A stretch of DNA of 64,000 nt from Williamsia faeni (GCA_003202005.1 QJJF01000012.1:1-64000), one strand, 5' to 3'. Shown: positions 1 to 9,280, counted from the stretch's first letter. Program-made: numbers and translations. Notes: generated by a model not told the origin, from the letters alone.

Positions 1-200
1 TCACCGTGACAGACACAGCACCTAAATTGGCACTAACAATCCATCGACACACTATCGAGTTCTCAAAGAACACACCCACAACCAACTTCGACACCCACAT
101 TGTGAGGCCATCCTGGAAGGGATACTTTGTTGTCTTACCGCAAGCTGTCTCGTTTCCGAGGCAACTTTTCAAGCTTACCCGACTCACATCCGGCCCGCAA
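1..200 (-). promoter_or_regulatory. rRNA operon leader and promoter
   Basis: On the minus strand a -35 box TTGCGG (195-200) and a -10 box TAAGCT (172-177) are separated by 17 bases and followed by GAAAAGTTGCC, the usual look of actinobacterial rRNA promoters. Further down is a boxA-like TGTTCTTTGAGA (61-72) inside the stretch ending GAACTCGATAGTGTG, which resembles the antitermination and processing leader just ahead of 16S rRNA in Gordonia, Rhodococcus and Mycobacterium. The 16S gene itself would lie just off the left edge. The promoter and boxA are seen; the identity of the downstream gene is inference from the leader. Confidence 0.75.
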
Positions 201-367
201 CTCGCCGCCTTCGCGGTCCGTCACCACCCGCGCTGAAACACCCCACTCGAAAGCGGATCTGATCCATAACTTGGGCGGTCAACGTTGTTCCTTCAAGGAA
301 AGAATCCCTGTCGGTGTTACCGGCCCCGGCGACTTGCTCTCCAGTGCCTCACTCGCTGACTCGACAA

Positions 368-397
368 AAGTTACGGGAACACACTGCGCCACGTCAA
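368..397 (-). promoter_or_regulatory. Possible upstream rRNA promoter
   Basis: TTGACG (392-397) and TAACTT (368-373) on the minus strand are spaced by 18 bases, about 200 bases upstream of the main rRNA promoter. Tandem rRNA promoters are common in this group, so this may be the distal one. The rest of 201-437 holds no convincing gene. Confidence 0.4.
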
Positions 398-437
398 ATC
401 GCCAGGTCAAGGGCATATTCGGGAATTCATCGCTTGT

Positions 438-2060
438 TCAGTTCACCTCCGGGTACCTCCCGGTGACGATCCGGGCGATGTTCCTCAGTGATTCCGACCC
501 GTCATCCCAGTATTTGCTGTGTGCCGCGGTGCTGATCCCCGGCCCGTTGTCGGAGGCGAAGACCCGAGCTCCGAAACCGCTGTCATGAGGATCAGTCCCC
601 AGCACGACCTCCACGGTGTTGATCCAGTCATTGCTCGCGACGGTGGCCCACACGCGTTCAGAGTTGGGCCGATCGTCGGGGCCCGTCAGGTTCAGGTCGT
701 TCACGTCGTCGGGACCGCCGAGGCCAGGACTGGCGACAAACACCAGGTCGTCGACGTTCAGTTCCCGGTCACCACTGGCCGCCTCCGCAGCGACAACCGT
801 CCCGTAGCTGTGGCTGACGATGGTGTTGTGTGACGCGGTGGCGCCTTCATGGGTCGCGCGCAGTCCGTCCTGCAGATCAACGAGCGGTTGAGCCCCGCGT
901 GCTGCCGGCGCACCGGAGCCGGCCGCGCCGATGTCTTGCGGGGCGTCGTACCCGAACCAGGCGATCGCCGCGGTATCTGTCGTTCCGTGTGGACTGGCGG
1001 CCCGGACCATCCGATCCGCACGGTCGACTCCCCCACCCATTTTGCTGAGATTGGACCCGGTACCCGGCACATACGTCACGACGTTGGCAGCAGTGTCCGG
1101 ATTGTTCACGGCGATCGCGCCGTGGCCGTTGGTATCGAGCTGCATCAGATAGCGCTTTTTCCCACCCTCCTCGTCTGCGAGCGTTCTCTGCATAGCACCC
1201 AGCGCAGCAAGGTCACGTGCCGCCCGGGCTCGAACCTCTTGCCCCGCATCATCATTCGCGATCACTTCGCGGGCGTTGGTCTCGAGCTCAACGAGGTATC
1301 GGCGGTTGAAGTGATCACGGTCGGCAATCGGTATCCCGTCCATGTTCCCGATGTCGCGATTGCTGTTCCATATCGCAGCCTTCTCGGCTGAGGTCAGGCC
1401 GTCCCAGAGTGTCTTGAGCAGATACGGATCGCTGGGCAGTTGGCGTCTGCCGTCAACAAGTTCCTGGACGCCTCCCCGCAGCGGGACCGGCGTGGTTGCC
1501 CGTTCCGAATTGAGTGCCAGCTCGCCGAGGGTTTTGGCGATCTGAACAGCCAGAGTTGAATCAGCTTGACCTACTACGTCCAGGGCCTCCATCAACCACG
1601 TCTGATGTCCGGCGGCCGTACTGTCCGCCAGCGCCTGTGCGTCGTGGATCGGCAGGTCGGCCGGGATGTCGGTGGGATAGCCGGGCCGGACGTCGGTCGG
1701 TGCTGTGACGCTGCCGTCGTCGGCTACCAGGTATCCGAGCCACATGATGGAGTTGGCCCGGTCACGAGCGACTCGGCAGGAGTGGACGATGTCGGGTCCG
1801 AGCCGGTTGATGTCGTCGGCGATGTCGAGGATGGTGATCGCCAGGCGACTGCTCGCTTGGGTTTCCGAATCAGCGCGGGCCTGCGACGCATCGGCGGCAT
1901 CCCCGTGCCAGCCCTGCATCGTGCTGGACACGACCCGTGAGATGTCATTCATCCGCGCATCGAATGCGTCAACTGCGGAATCGATCTCGACAGCGGTGTC
2001 GGATAGTGATTGGGCGTGGGTCAACCACGTGCGTACTTGCGGCACAGTCGGTTTGCTCAT
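438..2060 (-). CDS. DUF1023 alpha/beta-hydrolase, type VII secretion-associated
   Basis: A 540-residue protein. The N-terminal ~200 residues are helical with a central W-H-G (GWHGDAADA), like the WXG/LXG-type domains of type VII substrates. The C-terminal half is a DUF1023 alpha/beta hydrolase with the nucleophile elbow S-H-S-Y-G and a late His (AAHSKYW). It starts 3 bases after the small EspC/WXG-like gene, so the two are almost certainly co-transcribed. Proteins of this build are widespread in mycolic-acid actinobacteria next to small ESX-like partners and are thought to be exported. Hydrolase activity is inferred from the motif; the substrate is unknown. The rRNA promoters lie just beyond its 3' end in the same direction. 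Confidence 0.8.
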   Translation of the reverse strand: MSKPTVPQVRTWLTHAQSLSDTAVEIDSAVDAFDARMNDISRVVSSTMQGWHGDAADASQARADSETQASSRLAITILDIADDINRLGPDIVHSCRVARDRANSIMWLGYLVADDGSVTAPTDVRPGYPTDIPADLPIHDAQALADSTAAGHQTWLMEALDVVGQADSTLAVQIAKTLGELALNSERATTPVPLRGGVQELVDGRRQLPSDPYLLKTLWDGLTSAEKAAIWNSNRDIGNMDGIPIADRDHFNRRYLVELETNAREVIANDDAGQEVRARAARDLAALGAMQRTLADEEGGKKRYLMQLDTNGHGAIAVNNPDTAANVVTYVPGTGSNLSKMGGGVDRADRMVRAASPHGTTDTAAIAWFGYDAPQDIGAAGSGAPAARGAQPLVDLQDGLRATHEGATASHNTIVSHSYGTVVAAEAASGDRELNVDDLVFVASPGLGGPDDVNDLNLTGPDDRPNSERVWATVASNDWINTVEVVLGTDPHDSGFGARVFASDNGPGISTAAHSKYWDDGSESLRNIARIVTGRYPEVN

Positions 2061-2063
2061 CGC

Positions 2064-2366
2064 TCACAGGCTCAGCAAGCCGGTGATGGAATCCGCGTAC
2101 TGCTCGTCAGTGATTCCATAGGTCGATCCGGCGAGCGCGTTCTTCTGCGCCAGCGCATCAACGCGGGTGGCCACCGACTCGAACGCGGACTCGATCTGCT
2201 GTTCCGCGGTGGCGCAGGCCGCAGCAACATCAGACCCCGGCATACCCCGCAGCAAATCCGAGAACGCGCTGTGGACATCGATCGCCCGAATACCGCGCGC
2301 TGCCGCCAACAGATCTATCGCCAGCGTGACCAGCGCATCACGATCCACCTTGACCACTGTTGCCAT
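2064..2366 (-). CDS. EspC/WXG100-like small protein
   Basis: A 100-residue, mostly helical protein without a signal peptide. It resembles the EspC / DUF2580 type of ESX secretion-associated protein: alpha-helical hairpin, Gly-rich turn near residue 40 (LLRGMPGSDVA), and C-terminal Y-x3-D (YADSITG) close to the YxxxD/E export signal of type VII substrates. It sits directly upstream of the DUF1023 hydrolase and probably forms a secreted pair or chaperone-toxin pair with it. No ESX core genes (EccA-E) are in the window, so export would depend on a locus elsewhere. The family call is moderately sure; the role is inference. Confidence 0.65.
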   Translation of the reverse strand: MATVVKVDRDALVTLAIDLLAAARGIRAIDVHSAFSDLLRGMPGSDVAAACATAEQQIESAFESVATRVDALAQKNALAGSTYGITDEQYADSITGLLSL

Positions 2367-2490
2367 CAGATTCCCCCAAATCCTCGATGAACGAGGTTGA
2401 GGTTATTGACGCTGACTGACCGTCGAGGACTCTCCGGCCGCAATTGCGCAGCCCTTGTGGAATGTCCAACTTGCTGTTGACAAGGCCCGA

Positions 2491-2862
2491 CTATCGGCTC
2501 GGGAGTTTGGCGCCCATCTTCTCGGAGAACGCCTGTGTTGCTTTCATCGGGCGCAGCATGACGGTGAATTCGTCGACGAGGTGGTCCGGTGTTTCGTGGA
2601 TGAAGTCGCAGCCCTCGATGTCGAGGCCGTCGACCTTGGCTTTGAATACCAGGGCGGTGTAGCCGTCGAGCGGTGAATTCAGTTCTCGGACATAGGAAAA
2701 GTCCTCGAATGTGTCGAAGGCTGCGCGCAGGATCGTGTGGACGACGTCTCGCCCTTTGTAAGCGGTGAAGGCAACCGGACTGTGAAAGACGACGCGTTCG
2801 TCGAGCATGTCTGCGATGTCATCGATCCGGCGCTCTTCGACCGCCGCACGGAATGCATGCAT
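2491..2862 (-). CDS. SnoaL-like / NTF2-fold protein
   Basis: A protein of about 123 residues with the NTF2/SnoaL layout: an N-terminal helix (MHAFRAAVEERRID), then the conserved P-V-A-F-x-x-Y-x-G-R-D segment, and a C-terminal curved sheet (FIHETPDHLVDEFTVML). The ATG at 2862 is preferred because a strong AGAGGAGGT ribosome site sits just upstream; longer in-frame forms run into the neighbouring gene. It lies 25 bases after the FadD36-type ligase and is probably in its operon. Members of this fold include isomerases, hydrolases and non-enzymatic ligand binders, so the function stays open. Confidence 0.7.
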   Translation of the reverse strand: MHAFRAAVEERRIDDIADMLDERVVFHSPVAFTAYKGRDVVHTILRAAFDTFEDFSYVRELNSPLDGYTALVFKAKVDGLDIEGCDFIHETPDHLVDEFTVMLRPMKATQAFSEKMGAKLPSR

Positions 2863-2887
2863 GTTCCCGAACCTCCTCTGACGCCGC

Positions 2888-4291
2888 CTAGAGCAGCAGC
2901 TTCTTCTGCACCTTACCCATGGCGTTACGGGGTAGTTCATCAACTACGCGAATTTCCCTGGGCCGCTTGTGGTTCGAGAGCTCAGTCGCGACCAGATCGA
3001 TGAGCTGCGCCTCGTCGACGTCATCTCCGACCACCACGGCGACGATGCGCTGTCCCAGATCGTCGTCGGGCACACCGATCACCGCGACCTCCCGCACGCT
3101 CGGATGTCCGAGCAAGACGGTCTCGATCTCGCCGGCACCGATGCGGTAGCCACCCGACTTGATGAGGTCGATGGACGCGCGCCCGACGATTCGGTGCATC
3201 CCGTCCGGATCGATGACTGCAACGTCGCCGGTCGCGAACCAGCCGTCCTCGAGCCACGACTCTGCCGTCGCATCGGGCCTGTTCAAGTACCCCTTCGCCA
3301 CCATCGGGCCACGAATCTGGAGGTCGCCGATGGTTTCTCCGTCGTGCGGAACGTCGTTGCCCTGGTCATCGCGCAGCCGGGATTCGACGCCGGCAATCGG
3401 TAGGCCAACCCAGCCCGGACGTCGGTCACCATCGAACCGGGTGCTGATGGTGATGAGGGTTTCGGTCATCCCATAGCGCTCGACGATCTCGTGACCGGTC
3501 AATTCCTTGATCTTCTCGAACACCGGGACCGGCAGCGGCGCACTGCCGGACACCAACAATCGGGCCGACGCCAGCGCACGGGCGGACGGCTCGTCGGCGG
3601 CAATGCGCGTCCACACCGTCGGGACACCGAAGTACATGGATCCCGCCGCGGCCGCGTAGTTCTCGGCCGTCGGAGTCACCGTGTGCACGACTGCGCCACC
3701 AACCCTCAACGGACCGAGGATGCCCAGGATCAGTCCGTGGACGTGGAACAGCGGAAGACCATGCACCAGAACATCATTGAATGTCCACCCCCAGGCGTCC
3801 GCGAGTGCGTCGAGACCTGCTGCGATGGCGCGACGGGTCATCGGAACGCCCTTGGGCAGTCCGGTGGTGCCGGATGTGTACAACACAAACGCCGTCGAAT
3901 CCGGATGCGGTTCGGGATGACTGTGCCACGAGCGCGCGAACATCCGGACCGGAAGAACCTGCAGACCGCCGGTGTCCTCGGGGGCTGCACCGAGCCAGGC
4001 CTGCGCGCCGGAGTCGGTCAGCATGTGCTGCCGTTCGGTCGCACCGGAATCCGGGGGAACCGGCACCACGGCCACACCCGCGATCAGCGCGCCGACCACA
4101 GCAACCACGGTCTGCGCTGTGGGCTGCGCCAGGACCGCGATGCACCTGGCGCCGCGAATCCGCTCGGCGACGGAGGTGGCAGCCCCGATGAGGTCGCTGC
4201 GCGACAGGACGGTGTCGCCGAATGTGACGACTGCGGGTTCGTCCGCCCGGTTGGTGAGGGAAGCCTGGTTCAACGACGGAAAGAGCATCAC
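2888..4291 (-). CDS. fadD36: Acyl-CoA synthetase, FadD36-type (AMP-forming)
   Basis: A 467-residue ANL-superfamily ligase. Visible motifs: Y-T-S-G-T-T-G-L-P-K-G at 138-148, the Y-G-M-T-E adenylate motif at 273-277, T-G-D at 354-356, and the catalytic Lys near the C-terminus at 460 (GKVQKK). The length and N-terminal half (SRSDLIGAATSVAERI, VPVPPDSGATERQHMLTDSG) match mycobacterial FadD36, a short MatB-like acyl/malonyl-CoA synthetase. It would activate a carboxylic acid with ATP and CoA. The SnoaL-like gene follows in the same direction. Substrate choice within the family cannot be read from the sequence. Confidence 0.82.
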   Translation of the reverse strand: MMLFPSLNQASLTNRADEPAVVTFGDTVLSRSDLIGAATSVAERIRGARCIAVLAQPTAQTVVAVVGALIAGVAVVPVPPDSGATERQHMLTDSGAQAWLGAAPEDTGGLQVLPVRMFARSWHSHPEPHPDSTAFVLYTSGTTGLPKGVPMTRRAIAAGLDALADAWGWTFNDVLVHGLPLFHVHGLILGILGPLRVGGAVVHTVTPTAENYAAAAGSMYFGVPTVWTRIAADEPSARALASARLLVSGSAPLPVPVFEKIKELTGHEIVERYGMTETLITISTRFDGDRRPGWVGLPIAGVESRLRDDQGNDVPHDGETIGDLQIRGPMVAKGYLNRPDATAESWLEDGWFATGDVAVIDPDGMHRIVGRASIDLIKSGGYRIGAGEIETVLLGHPSVREVAVIGVPDDDLGQRIVAVVVGDDVDEAQLIDLVATELSNHKRPREIRVVDELPRNAMGKVQKKLLL

Positions 4292-4376
4292 CCGACCACT
4301 TTGTCATATCGCCAGTCCACGCCCGCTCGGACCGCAAACGCCTCGAATTGTCAGACCTCTTGGGCAGACTGAAGTG

Positions 4377-5105
4377 ATGAATCCTCACCCCGTCACAATC
4401 ACCGTCACCGGCCGCGCGCAGCGGCGGTTCAAGCCGAACCGGTGCACCGTGCACCTGTCGGTGCACTCTGATGGCAGCACTCGGGAAAAGGCGTCTGAAC
4501 CGGTGACGGCGGCGGTCAACACCGTCACAGACCTGTTGACCTCGCTCAGCGAGCAACCCGATTCGCCACTGCAGCGATGGTCCCTTGATCAGCTACGTCA
4601 CGACCGGTACCGGCCGTACCACAGCGAGGCAAAGAAGCGTCCGTGGGTGTATCGATCGACGGCATCGGTCAAAGCGATCTTCAAAGACTTCAGCGCACTG
4701 GGCACATTCATCGATGAGGTGTCGGAGATGGATGAGGTCGAGGTCGGCCGGATCAATTGGTGGCTCACCCCCAAGGCCACGGCCAAGCGGACCGCACAGG
4801 TTCGCGACCTGGCCGTCCGGAACGCACTCGCCAAAGCGCAGGGCTACACGCAAGGGCTCGGTTACAGCGAGTTCACTGCGGTGGCGATCGCCGACCCGGG
4901 CATGCTCGGCCTGACAACGGGCCGCCATGGATACGACGAATCCCCCATGCCCGTTGCGGCGCGCGTCATGGCTGCGCCCAGTGGATACAACGGCGACGTC
5001 GAGGAACGTCAGGTCATCGAACTCGAGCCTGATCGGATCACGATCTACGCCGACGTCGAAGCTCGATTTGAAGCGGTCAAGACCGAGGTGGAGACCCAAT
5101 CCTGA
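4377..5105 (+). CDS. SIMPL domain-containing protein
   Basis: A 242-residue protein with a SIMPL/YggE-like domain: the N-terminal V-T-I-T-V-T-G-R-A, the central K-A-x-A-K-A-Q-G-Y segment, and a C-terminal strand ending in D-V-E-A-R-F. It lacks an obvious signal peptide, unlike many periplasmic YggE proteins. The ATG at 4377 is chosen because the conserved domain begins immediately after it; upstream sequence in the same frame is antisense to the ligase gene. It is followed 15 bases later by an amidase, suggesting co-transcription. The molecular function of this domain is poorly defined. Confidence 0.75.
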   Translation: MNPHPVTITVTGRAQRRFKPNRCTVHLSVHSDGSTREKASEPVTAAVNTVTDLLTSLSEQPDSPLQRWSLDQLRHDRYRPYHSEAKKRPWVYRSTASVKAIFKDFSALGTFIDEVSEMDEVEVGRINWWLTPKATAKRTAQVRDLAVRNALAKAQGYTQGLGYSEFTAVAIADPGMLGLTTGRHGYDESPMPVAARVMAAPSGYNGDVEERQVIELEPDRITIYADVEARFEAVKTEVETQS

Positions 5106-5120
5106 TGGCATTCTGAACCA

Positions 5121-6809
5121 ATGAGCCCTGAATCGATCAGCACCGGCGGGTCGCTCGCAGTGGTCGAGACGTCCATCGAGGATCTGCGTCTGGCACTCGA
5201 GACAGGCGAGACGACCTGCGTCGAGCTGGTGGGGCGATATCTCGACCGGATCGATCACTACGACCACCACGGCATCCAATTGAACGCGGTGCCGGTGATG
5301 AACCCGGACGCGCTCGACGAGGCACGGGCCGCAGATCGACGGCGTCAGCGTGGCGAGCTCCTCGGGCCACTGGACGGCATCCCGTACACCGCGAAAGACA
5401 GTTACAAAGTGCGTGGGCTGACCGTCGCGGCCGGGTCGCCGGCGTTCAAAGATCTGATCGCCGGCGACGACGCGTTTGTCATCGCCCAGTTGCGTGCCGG
5501 TGGCGCCATTTGCCTGGGGTTGACCACGATGCCACCGATGGCGGCCGGCGGTATGCAGCGCGGACTGTACGGTCGTGCCGAAAGCCCTTACAACGCGGAC
5601 TTTCTCACGTCGTCTTTCGGTTCGGGTTCGTCGAATGGATCGGGCACCGCCACAGCGGCCAGCTTCGCCGCGTTTGGTCTCGGCGAAGAGACCTGGTCGT
5701 CGGGGCGCGCCCCGGCGTCGCACAATGGCCTGGTCGCGTACACCCCGTCCCGCGGTGTCATCTCGATGCGCGGCTGCTGGCCGCTATACCCGACGATGGA
5801 TGTTGTTGTCCCGCATACCCGCACGGTCGCCGACATGCTGGAGATTCTTGATGTCATCGTCGACGACGACTGCGAGGCGCGAGGCGACTTCTGGCGGATG
5901 CAGCAGGTGGCCACCATCCCCAGGGCCTCGGCAATCCGGCCACCGAGCTACCCCGCACTGGCAGTCGCCGCCGCGGTGCAGGGCAAACGGCTTGCGGTGC
6001 CGCGGATGTACATCAACGCCGACGACGCGGGTCGCGATCCGGTGCATACCCGGCAGTCGATCATCGACCGGTGGAGCTGCGCTCGCGCTGTGCTCGAATC
6101 GCTGGGCGCAACAGTGGTCGAGACCGACTTCCCTGTTGTCGAGAACCACGAAGAAGACCGGCCCGGAGCCAAGAGCATGGTCACCCGCGGATTGGTGCCG
6201 CCCGACTACTACGCCTGGGAGATGGAGATTCTGATGATGTGGGGGTGGCACGACTTCCTCGACGCCAATGGTGATCCGAACCTGTCGGCCTTGGCCGATG
6301 CCGACGGACCGCAGATCTTCCCCCAGCCCGTCGACGCACTCCCCGACCGATACGAGGTCGAAGACGAAGACTTCTCGATCACCGTCGAACGGGCCCAACT
6401 GGGTGTGCCCGCGTTGGAAGATCTCCCCGACCTGCAGCACTCATTGCAGGGCCTGGAGGCCACCCGAAAGCTGGACTTCGAGGACTGGATGCATTCCAAT
6501 GGCATTGATGCCGTGGTGTTCCCGACCCAATCGGATGTCGGTCCCGCCGACTCCGACGTCAATCCCGACTCCGCCGACATCGCCTGGGCCAACGGGGTGC
6601 GCTTCTCCAACGGCAATCTTGCGATCCGGCATTTCGGCATCCCGACCGTCACCGTCCCGATGGGTCTGATGGCCGACACCAAGATGCCGATCGGGCTGAC
6701 TTTCGCAGGTAAGGCGTACGCCGACAATCAACTACTGTCGATGGCGTCGGCGTTCGAGGCGGCTGCCGGCCCGAGGCCGGTCCCGCCGCGCACACCCGAA
6801 CTTTCGTAG
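5121..6809 (+). CDS. Amidase-signature family hydrolase
   Basis: A 562-residue amidase-signature enzyme. The Ser-cisSer-Lys triad can be placed: Lys92 in T-A-K-D-S-Y, cis-Ser171 in the S-G-S-S-N-G-S-G loop, and nucleophile Ser194 in E-E-T-W-S-S-G-R. The Gly-Gly that usually precedes the nucleophile (D-T-G-G-S-I-R) is Trp-Ser here, so this is a divergent subfamily. The length is normal to slightly long. The family hydrolyses amides, carbamates or aryl acylamides in the cytoplasm; the substrate is unknown. It is co-directional with the SIMPL gene and convergent with the SRPBCC gene 48 bases downstream. Confidence 0.82.
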   Translation: MSPESISTGGSLAVVETSIEDLRLALETGETTCVELVGRYLDRIDHYDHHGIQLNAVPVMNPDALDEARAADRRRQRGELLGPLDGIPYTAKDSYKVRGLTVAAGSPAFKDLIAGDDAFVIAQLRAGGAICLGLTTMPPMAAGGMQRGLYGRAESPYNADFLTSSFGSGSSNGSGTATAASFAAFGLGEETWSSGRAPASHNGLVAYTPSRGVISMRGCWPLYPTMDVVVPHTRTVADMLEILDVIVDDDCEARGDFWRMQQVATIPRASAIRPPSYPALAVAAAVQGKRLAVPRMYINADDAGRDPVHTRQSIIDRWSCARAVLESLGATVVETDFPVVENHEEDRPGAKSMVTRGLVPPDYYAWEMEILMMWGWHDFLDANGDPNLSALADADGPQIFPQPVDALPDRYEVEDEDFSITVERAQLGVPALEDLPDLQHSLQGLEATRKLDFEDWMHSNGIDAVVFPTQSDVGPADSDVNPDSADIAWANGVRFSNGNLAIRHFGIPTVTVPMGLMADTKMPIGLTFAGKAYADNQLLSMASAFEAAAGPRPVPPRTPELS

Positions 6810-6857
6810 CCAACGTAGAAGGGGAGTTCCACCGGAGTCGGTGCGACGCTTGCGCGA

Positions 6858-7292
6858 CTAGAGCGCGCTGAGCGTTTCGGTCATCTGTTTCTGCGTCTCA
6901 TCGGCGAGGCGTTTGAAGACCAGGGTGAAAACCGGGTCGGACAGCTTTGCGACACCTTTGAATTCGACATGAGCGTGATACGACACCGACGTCTTCGCCG
7001 GCCCCTGCGGGTGGATCGATATGTCGTCGACACTGATTGCCGTCTTGTTGACGCCCTCCAGGGTGACGCGATCGGTGTCGTCACGGGTGAGTTTGTATCT
7101 CAGATGGGTCTTGATCCCCGCGATCTTCGAGGTGTTGTCCCACTCGGTGCCGAGCACAACCGGCCCGGATCCCACTTGTGTGCATTTCTTCGTTCCAGGG
7201 TCCCACTGCTCCGCATTGGCAAAGTCGCGTAGATAGGCGCGAACCTTGTCAACCGGCGCTTCGACCGTGAACGTGCGTTGTATGTCGACCAT
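6858..7292 (-). CDS. SRPBCC (START/Bet v1-like) family protein
   Basis: A 144-residue SRPBCC/polyketide-cyclase-like protein: N-terminal beta strand with V-E-A-P-V-D-K-V, then W-D-P-G-T-K near residue 37, and a long C-terminal helix (FKRLADETQKQMTETL). The fold makes a deep hydrophobic cavity for lipid or aromatic ligands. It stands alone between the amidase (convergent) and the small membrane protein gene. Nothing in the sequence defines the ligand. Confidence 0.75.
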   Translation of the reverse strand: MVDIQRTFTVEAPVDKVRAYLRDFANAEQWDPGTKKCTQVGSGPVVLGTEWDNTSKIAGIKTHLRYKLTRDDTDRVTLEGVNKTAISVDDISIHPQGPAKTSVSYHAHVEFKGVAKLSDPVFTLVFKRLADETQKQMTETLSAL

Positions 7293-7385
7293 CCTTCAAC
7301 GGTAGACGAACCGCCGCGCTATGGCACCTGACCTGCACAGACAGTTTGGTCCGATCCCCGGAACGTCTCAGACGCATCCGGTGGT

Positions 7386-7721
7386 TCAGAACCGCCGATG
7401 CCGCGGGTCGGTGTTGTCGGCGATCCTGACGATCGACAGAAAGAACTCGAAAATCACGCGGGCGAAGACCACGTAGATCAGCCAGAACAGCGGTACCACG
7501 ACCAGCGCGGTCAGGATCAACAGAACTCCGACAGGTCCGCCATCCTCTTCACCGAACGCTGCAAATCCGGCGATGAGCGCGCCGAAAAAGTAGACCACGC
7601 CAAGGATCGAGACCACGACGAGCGAGATCGTGTATAGCACCGGGATCATTCGGAGTGTGACGAACTGTGTGAACTTGAGGTCGAAGAGGGATATCGCACC
7701 GGCAGGGGTGATGGGGAGCAA
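7386..7721 (-). CDS. DUF4282-like small membrane protein
   Basis: A protein of about 111 residues with the F-D-L-K-F-T-Q-F-V-T start typical of DUF4282 proteins, then two hydrophobic segments at roughly 27-54 and 66-92 and a final F-F-L-S-I-V-R-I-A-D-N-T. It should be an inner-membrane protein with two helices. The start is a TTG without a clear ribosome site, so the exact N-terminus is uncertain, but the conserved domain begins within 12 residues of it. It lies downstream of accD3 by 47 bases, measured from the accD3 stop codon, and could be its operon partner. Function unknown. Confidence 0.7.
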   Translation of the reverse strand: MLPITPAGAISLFDLKFTQFVTLRMIPVLYTISLVVVSILGVVYFFGALIAGFAAFGEEDGGPVGVLLILTALVVVPLFWLIYVVFARVIFEFFLSIVRIADNTDPRHRRF

Positions 7722-7768
7722 GTCTGACTATTGAATTACCGAAGACTTTATCTACCTCCGATTCACGG

Positions 7769-9280
7769 TCAGATGGTCACGTCACCAATCCGGCGACGGC
7801 GATCGGCGCGGCGTCGACGGCGTTCGTCGATGTCAAGTGCGTTCAGGGCAGTCAGTTCTCCGGAGAGGCGGACTCCAAGGTCCGGCAAAAAGTCCCGATC
7901 GTCAGGATGCGATTCACTCAGCACCACATCGACGATGCCCGAGGCATGCAGGTCCGTCGCTCGAATACCTTGCTGCGCAGCCAAATCCGCAGCGTGGTCG
8001 GTGTCGCGATACACGATCAGACTCGCACCTTCGGGCGGCAACGGTGACAGCCACGAGTTCTCCATCGCGATCACCCGATCAGCAGGGAACAACGCCAATG
8101 CCGCACCCCCGGCACCCTGCCCCAACAACACCGAAATCGTCGGCACGGTCAACTCGGTCAATTCAGCGATGCAGTGGGCGATCTCGTTGGCCAGACCACC
8201 CTCCTCGGCATCCGCCGACAGATCTGCGCCCGGCGTATCGATCACCGTCGCCAGCGGAAGGCCCAATCCCTGCGCCAACCTCATCCCTCGACGCGCCAGG
8301 CGGAGATCTGCCGGACCGATCAGTGCACCAGGCACCTGCCGATTCCGGTCCTGACCCACCACAACGGCAGTCTCGCCACCAAAACTGGCCAATGCCAGAA
8401 TGATTCCGCTGCGAGAGTCGCCCTCACCACCCCCGGCCAACTCGATTGACTCCACCGTCGAGCGCTTCAGCAGGTCGCTCACCCCGGGTCGATCGGCGGC
8501 GCGAGATGCCGTCACCACATCCCATGCAGCGGCCGCCGACACCGGCGCGCCATCTTGCAACACGGACTGCGAATCGCCATCGTGCTCCCGACCGTCCAGT
8601 AGACCCACGATCCGGGACACCGTGGCGCCCAGATCATCCACCCCGACAACAAGATCGATCCACCCGTGCGCCCGCAGGTTCTCCGACACCTGGACACCCG
8701 CCGGAAACTCCTCGCCGTAAAGGCCCTCGTAGACGCGTGGGCCGAGGAATCCGACCAGCGCACCGGGCTCGGCCAGCGTCACATGACCGAGCGAACCCCA
8801 CGACGCGAACACCCCACCGGTGGTCGGGTGCCGCAGATACACCAGGTACGGCAGACGCGCCGCCTTGTGGTCCACGACGGCAGCGGTGATGTTCACCATT
8901 TGCAGAAATGCCGGGGTCCCCTCCTGCATCCGAGTACCACCCGACGCTGGAAGTGCCAGTACGGCAAGTCTTTCGGCGGTGGCCCGCCGGACGGCCCCGA
9001 CCACCCGCCGCCCGGCCTCACGGCCGATCGAGCCACCCAAGAACCCGAACTCGCTCACCACCACCGCGATGCGCTCACCGGACACCGTGGCTTCACCGCA
9101 GAGAACCGATTCGTCCAGGCCGGTCTTCTCGCGTGCTCGCGTGATGTCGGCGGCGTACTTCGGGTCGTCGGGCAAGGTGGTCAACTCGATATCCCAGGGC
9201 TGCCAACTGCCCTCGTCCACCAGCTTTGCCAGTAACTCGACGGCCGCGATCCGCTCCGGTCTACCCGTTACATCGTTCAC
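7769..9280 (-). CDS. accD3: Acyl-CoA carboxylase carboxyltransferase, AccD3-type
   Basis: A 503-residue fused carboxyltransferase with both crotonase-like halves. The beta-like half has G-G-T-R-M-Q-E-G-T and H-P-T-T-G-G-V-F-A-S; the alpha-like half has D-T-P-G-A and G-Q-G-A-G-G-A-A-L. This pattern and length match AccD3 of mycobacteria (Rv0904c, about 495 residues). It would transfer a carboxyl group from a biotinylated AccA subunit to acyl-CoA; no AccA is in the window. In M. tuberculosis accD3 neighbours echA6, while here an EchA6-like gene is about 50 kb away. Confidence 0.85.
   Translation of the reverse strand: MNDVTGRPERIAAVELLAKLVDEGSWQPWDIELTTLPDDPKYAADITRAREKTGLDESVLCGEATVSGERIAVVVSEFGFLGGSIGREAGRRVVGAVRRATAERLAVLALPASGGTRMQEGTPAFLQMVNITAAVVDHKAARLPYLVYLRHPTTGGVFASWGSLGHVTLAEPGALVGFLGPRVYEGLYGEEFPAGVQVSENLRAHGWIDLVVGVDDLGATVSRIVGLLDGREHDGDSQSVLQDGAPVSAAAAWDVVTASRAADRPGVSDLLKRSTVESIELAGGGEGDSRSGIILALASFGGETAVVVGQDRNRQVPGALIGPADLRLARRGMRLAQGLGLPLATVIDTPGADLSADAEEGGLANEIAHCIAELTELTVPTISVLLGQGAGGAALALFPADRVIAMENSWLSPLPPEGASLIVYRDTDHAADLAAQQGIRATDLHASGIVDVVLSESHPDDRDFLPDLGVRLSGELTALNALDIDERRRRRADRRRRIGDVTI

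Noticed and set aside
4593-5723. Long minus-strand frame over the SIMPL and amidase genes
   Set aside because: It is antisense to two genes with clear family motifs and has a low-complexity Arg-rich composition typical of high-GC shadow frames.
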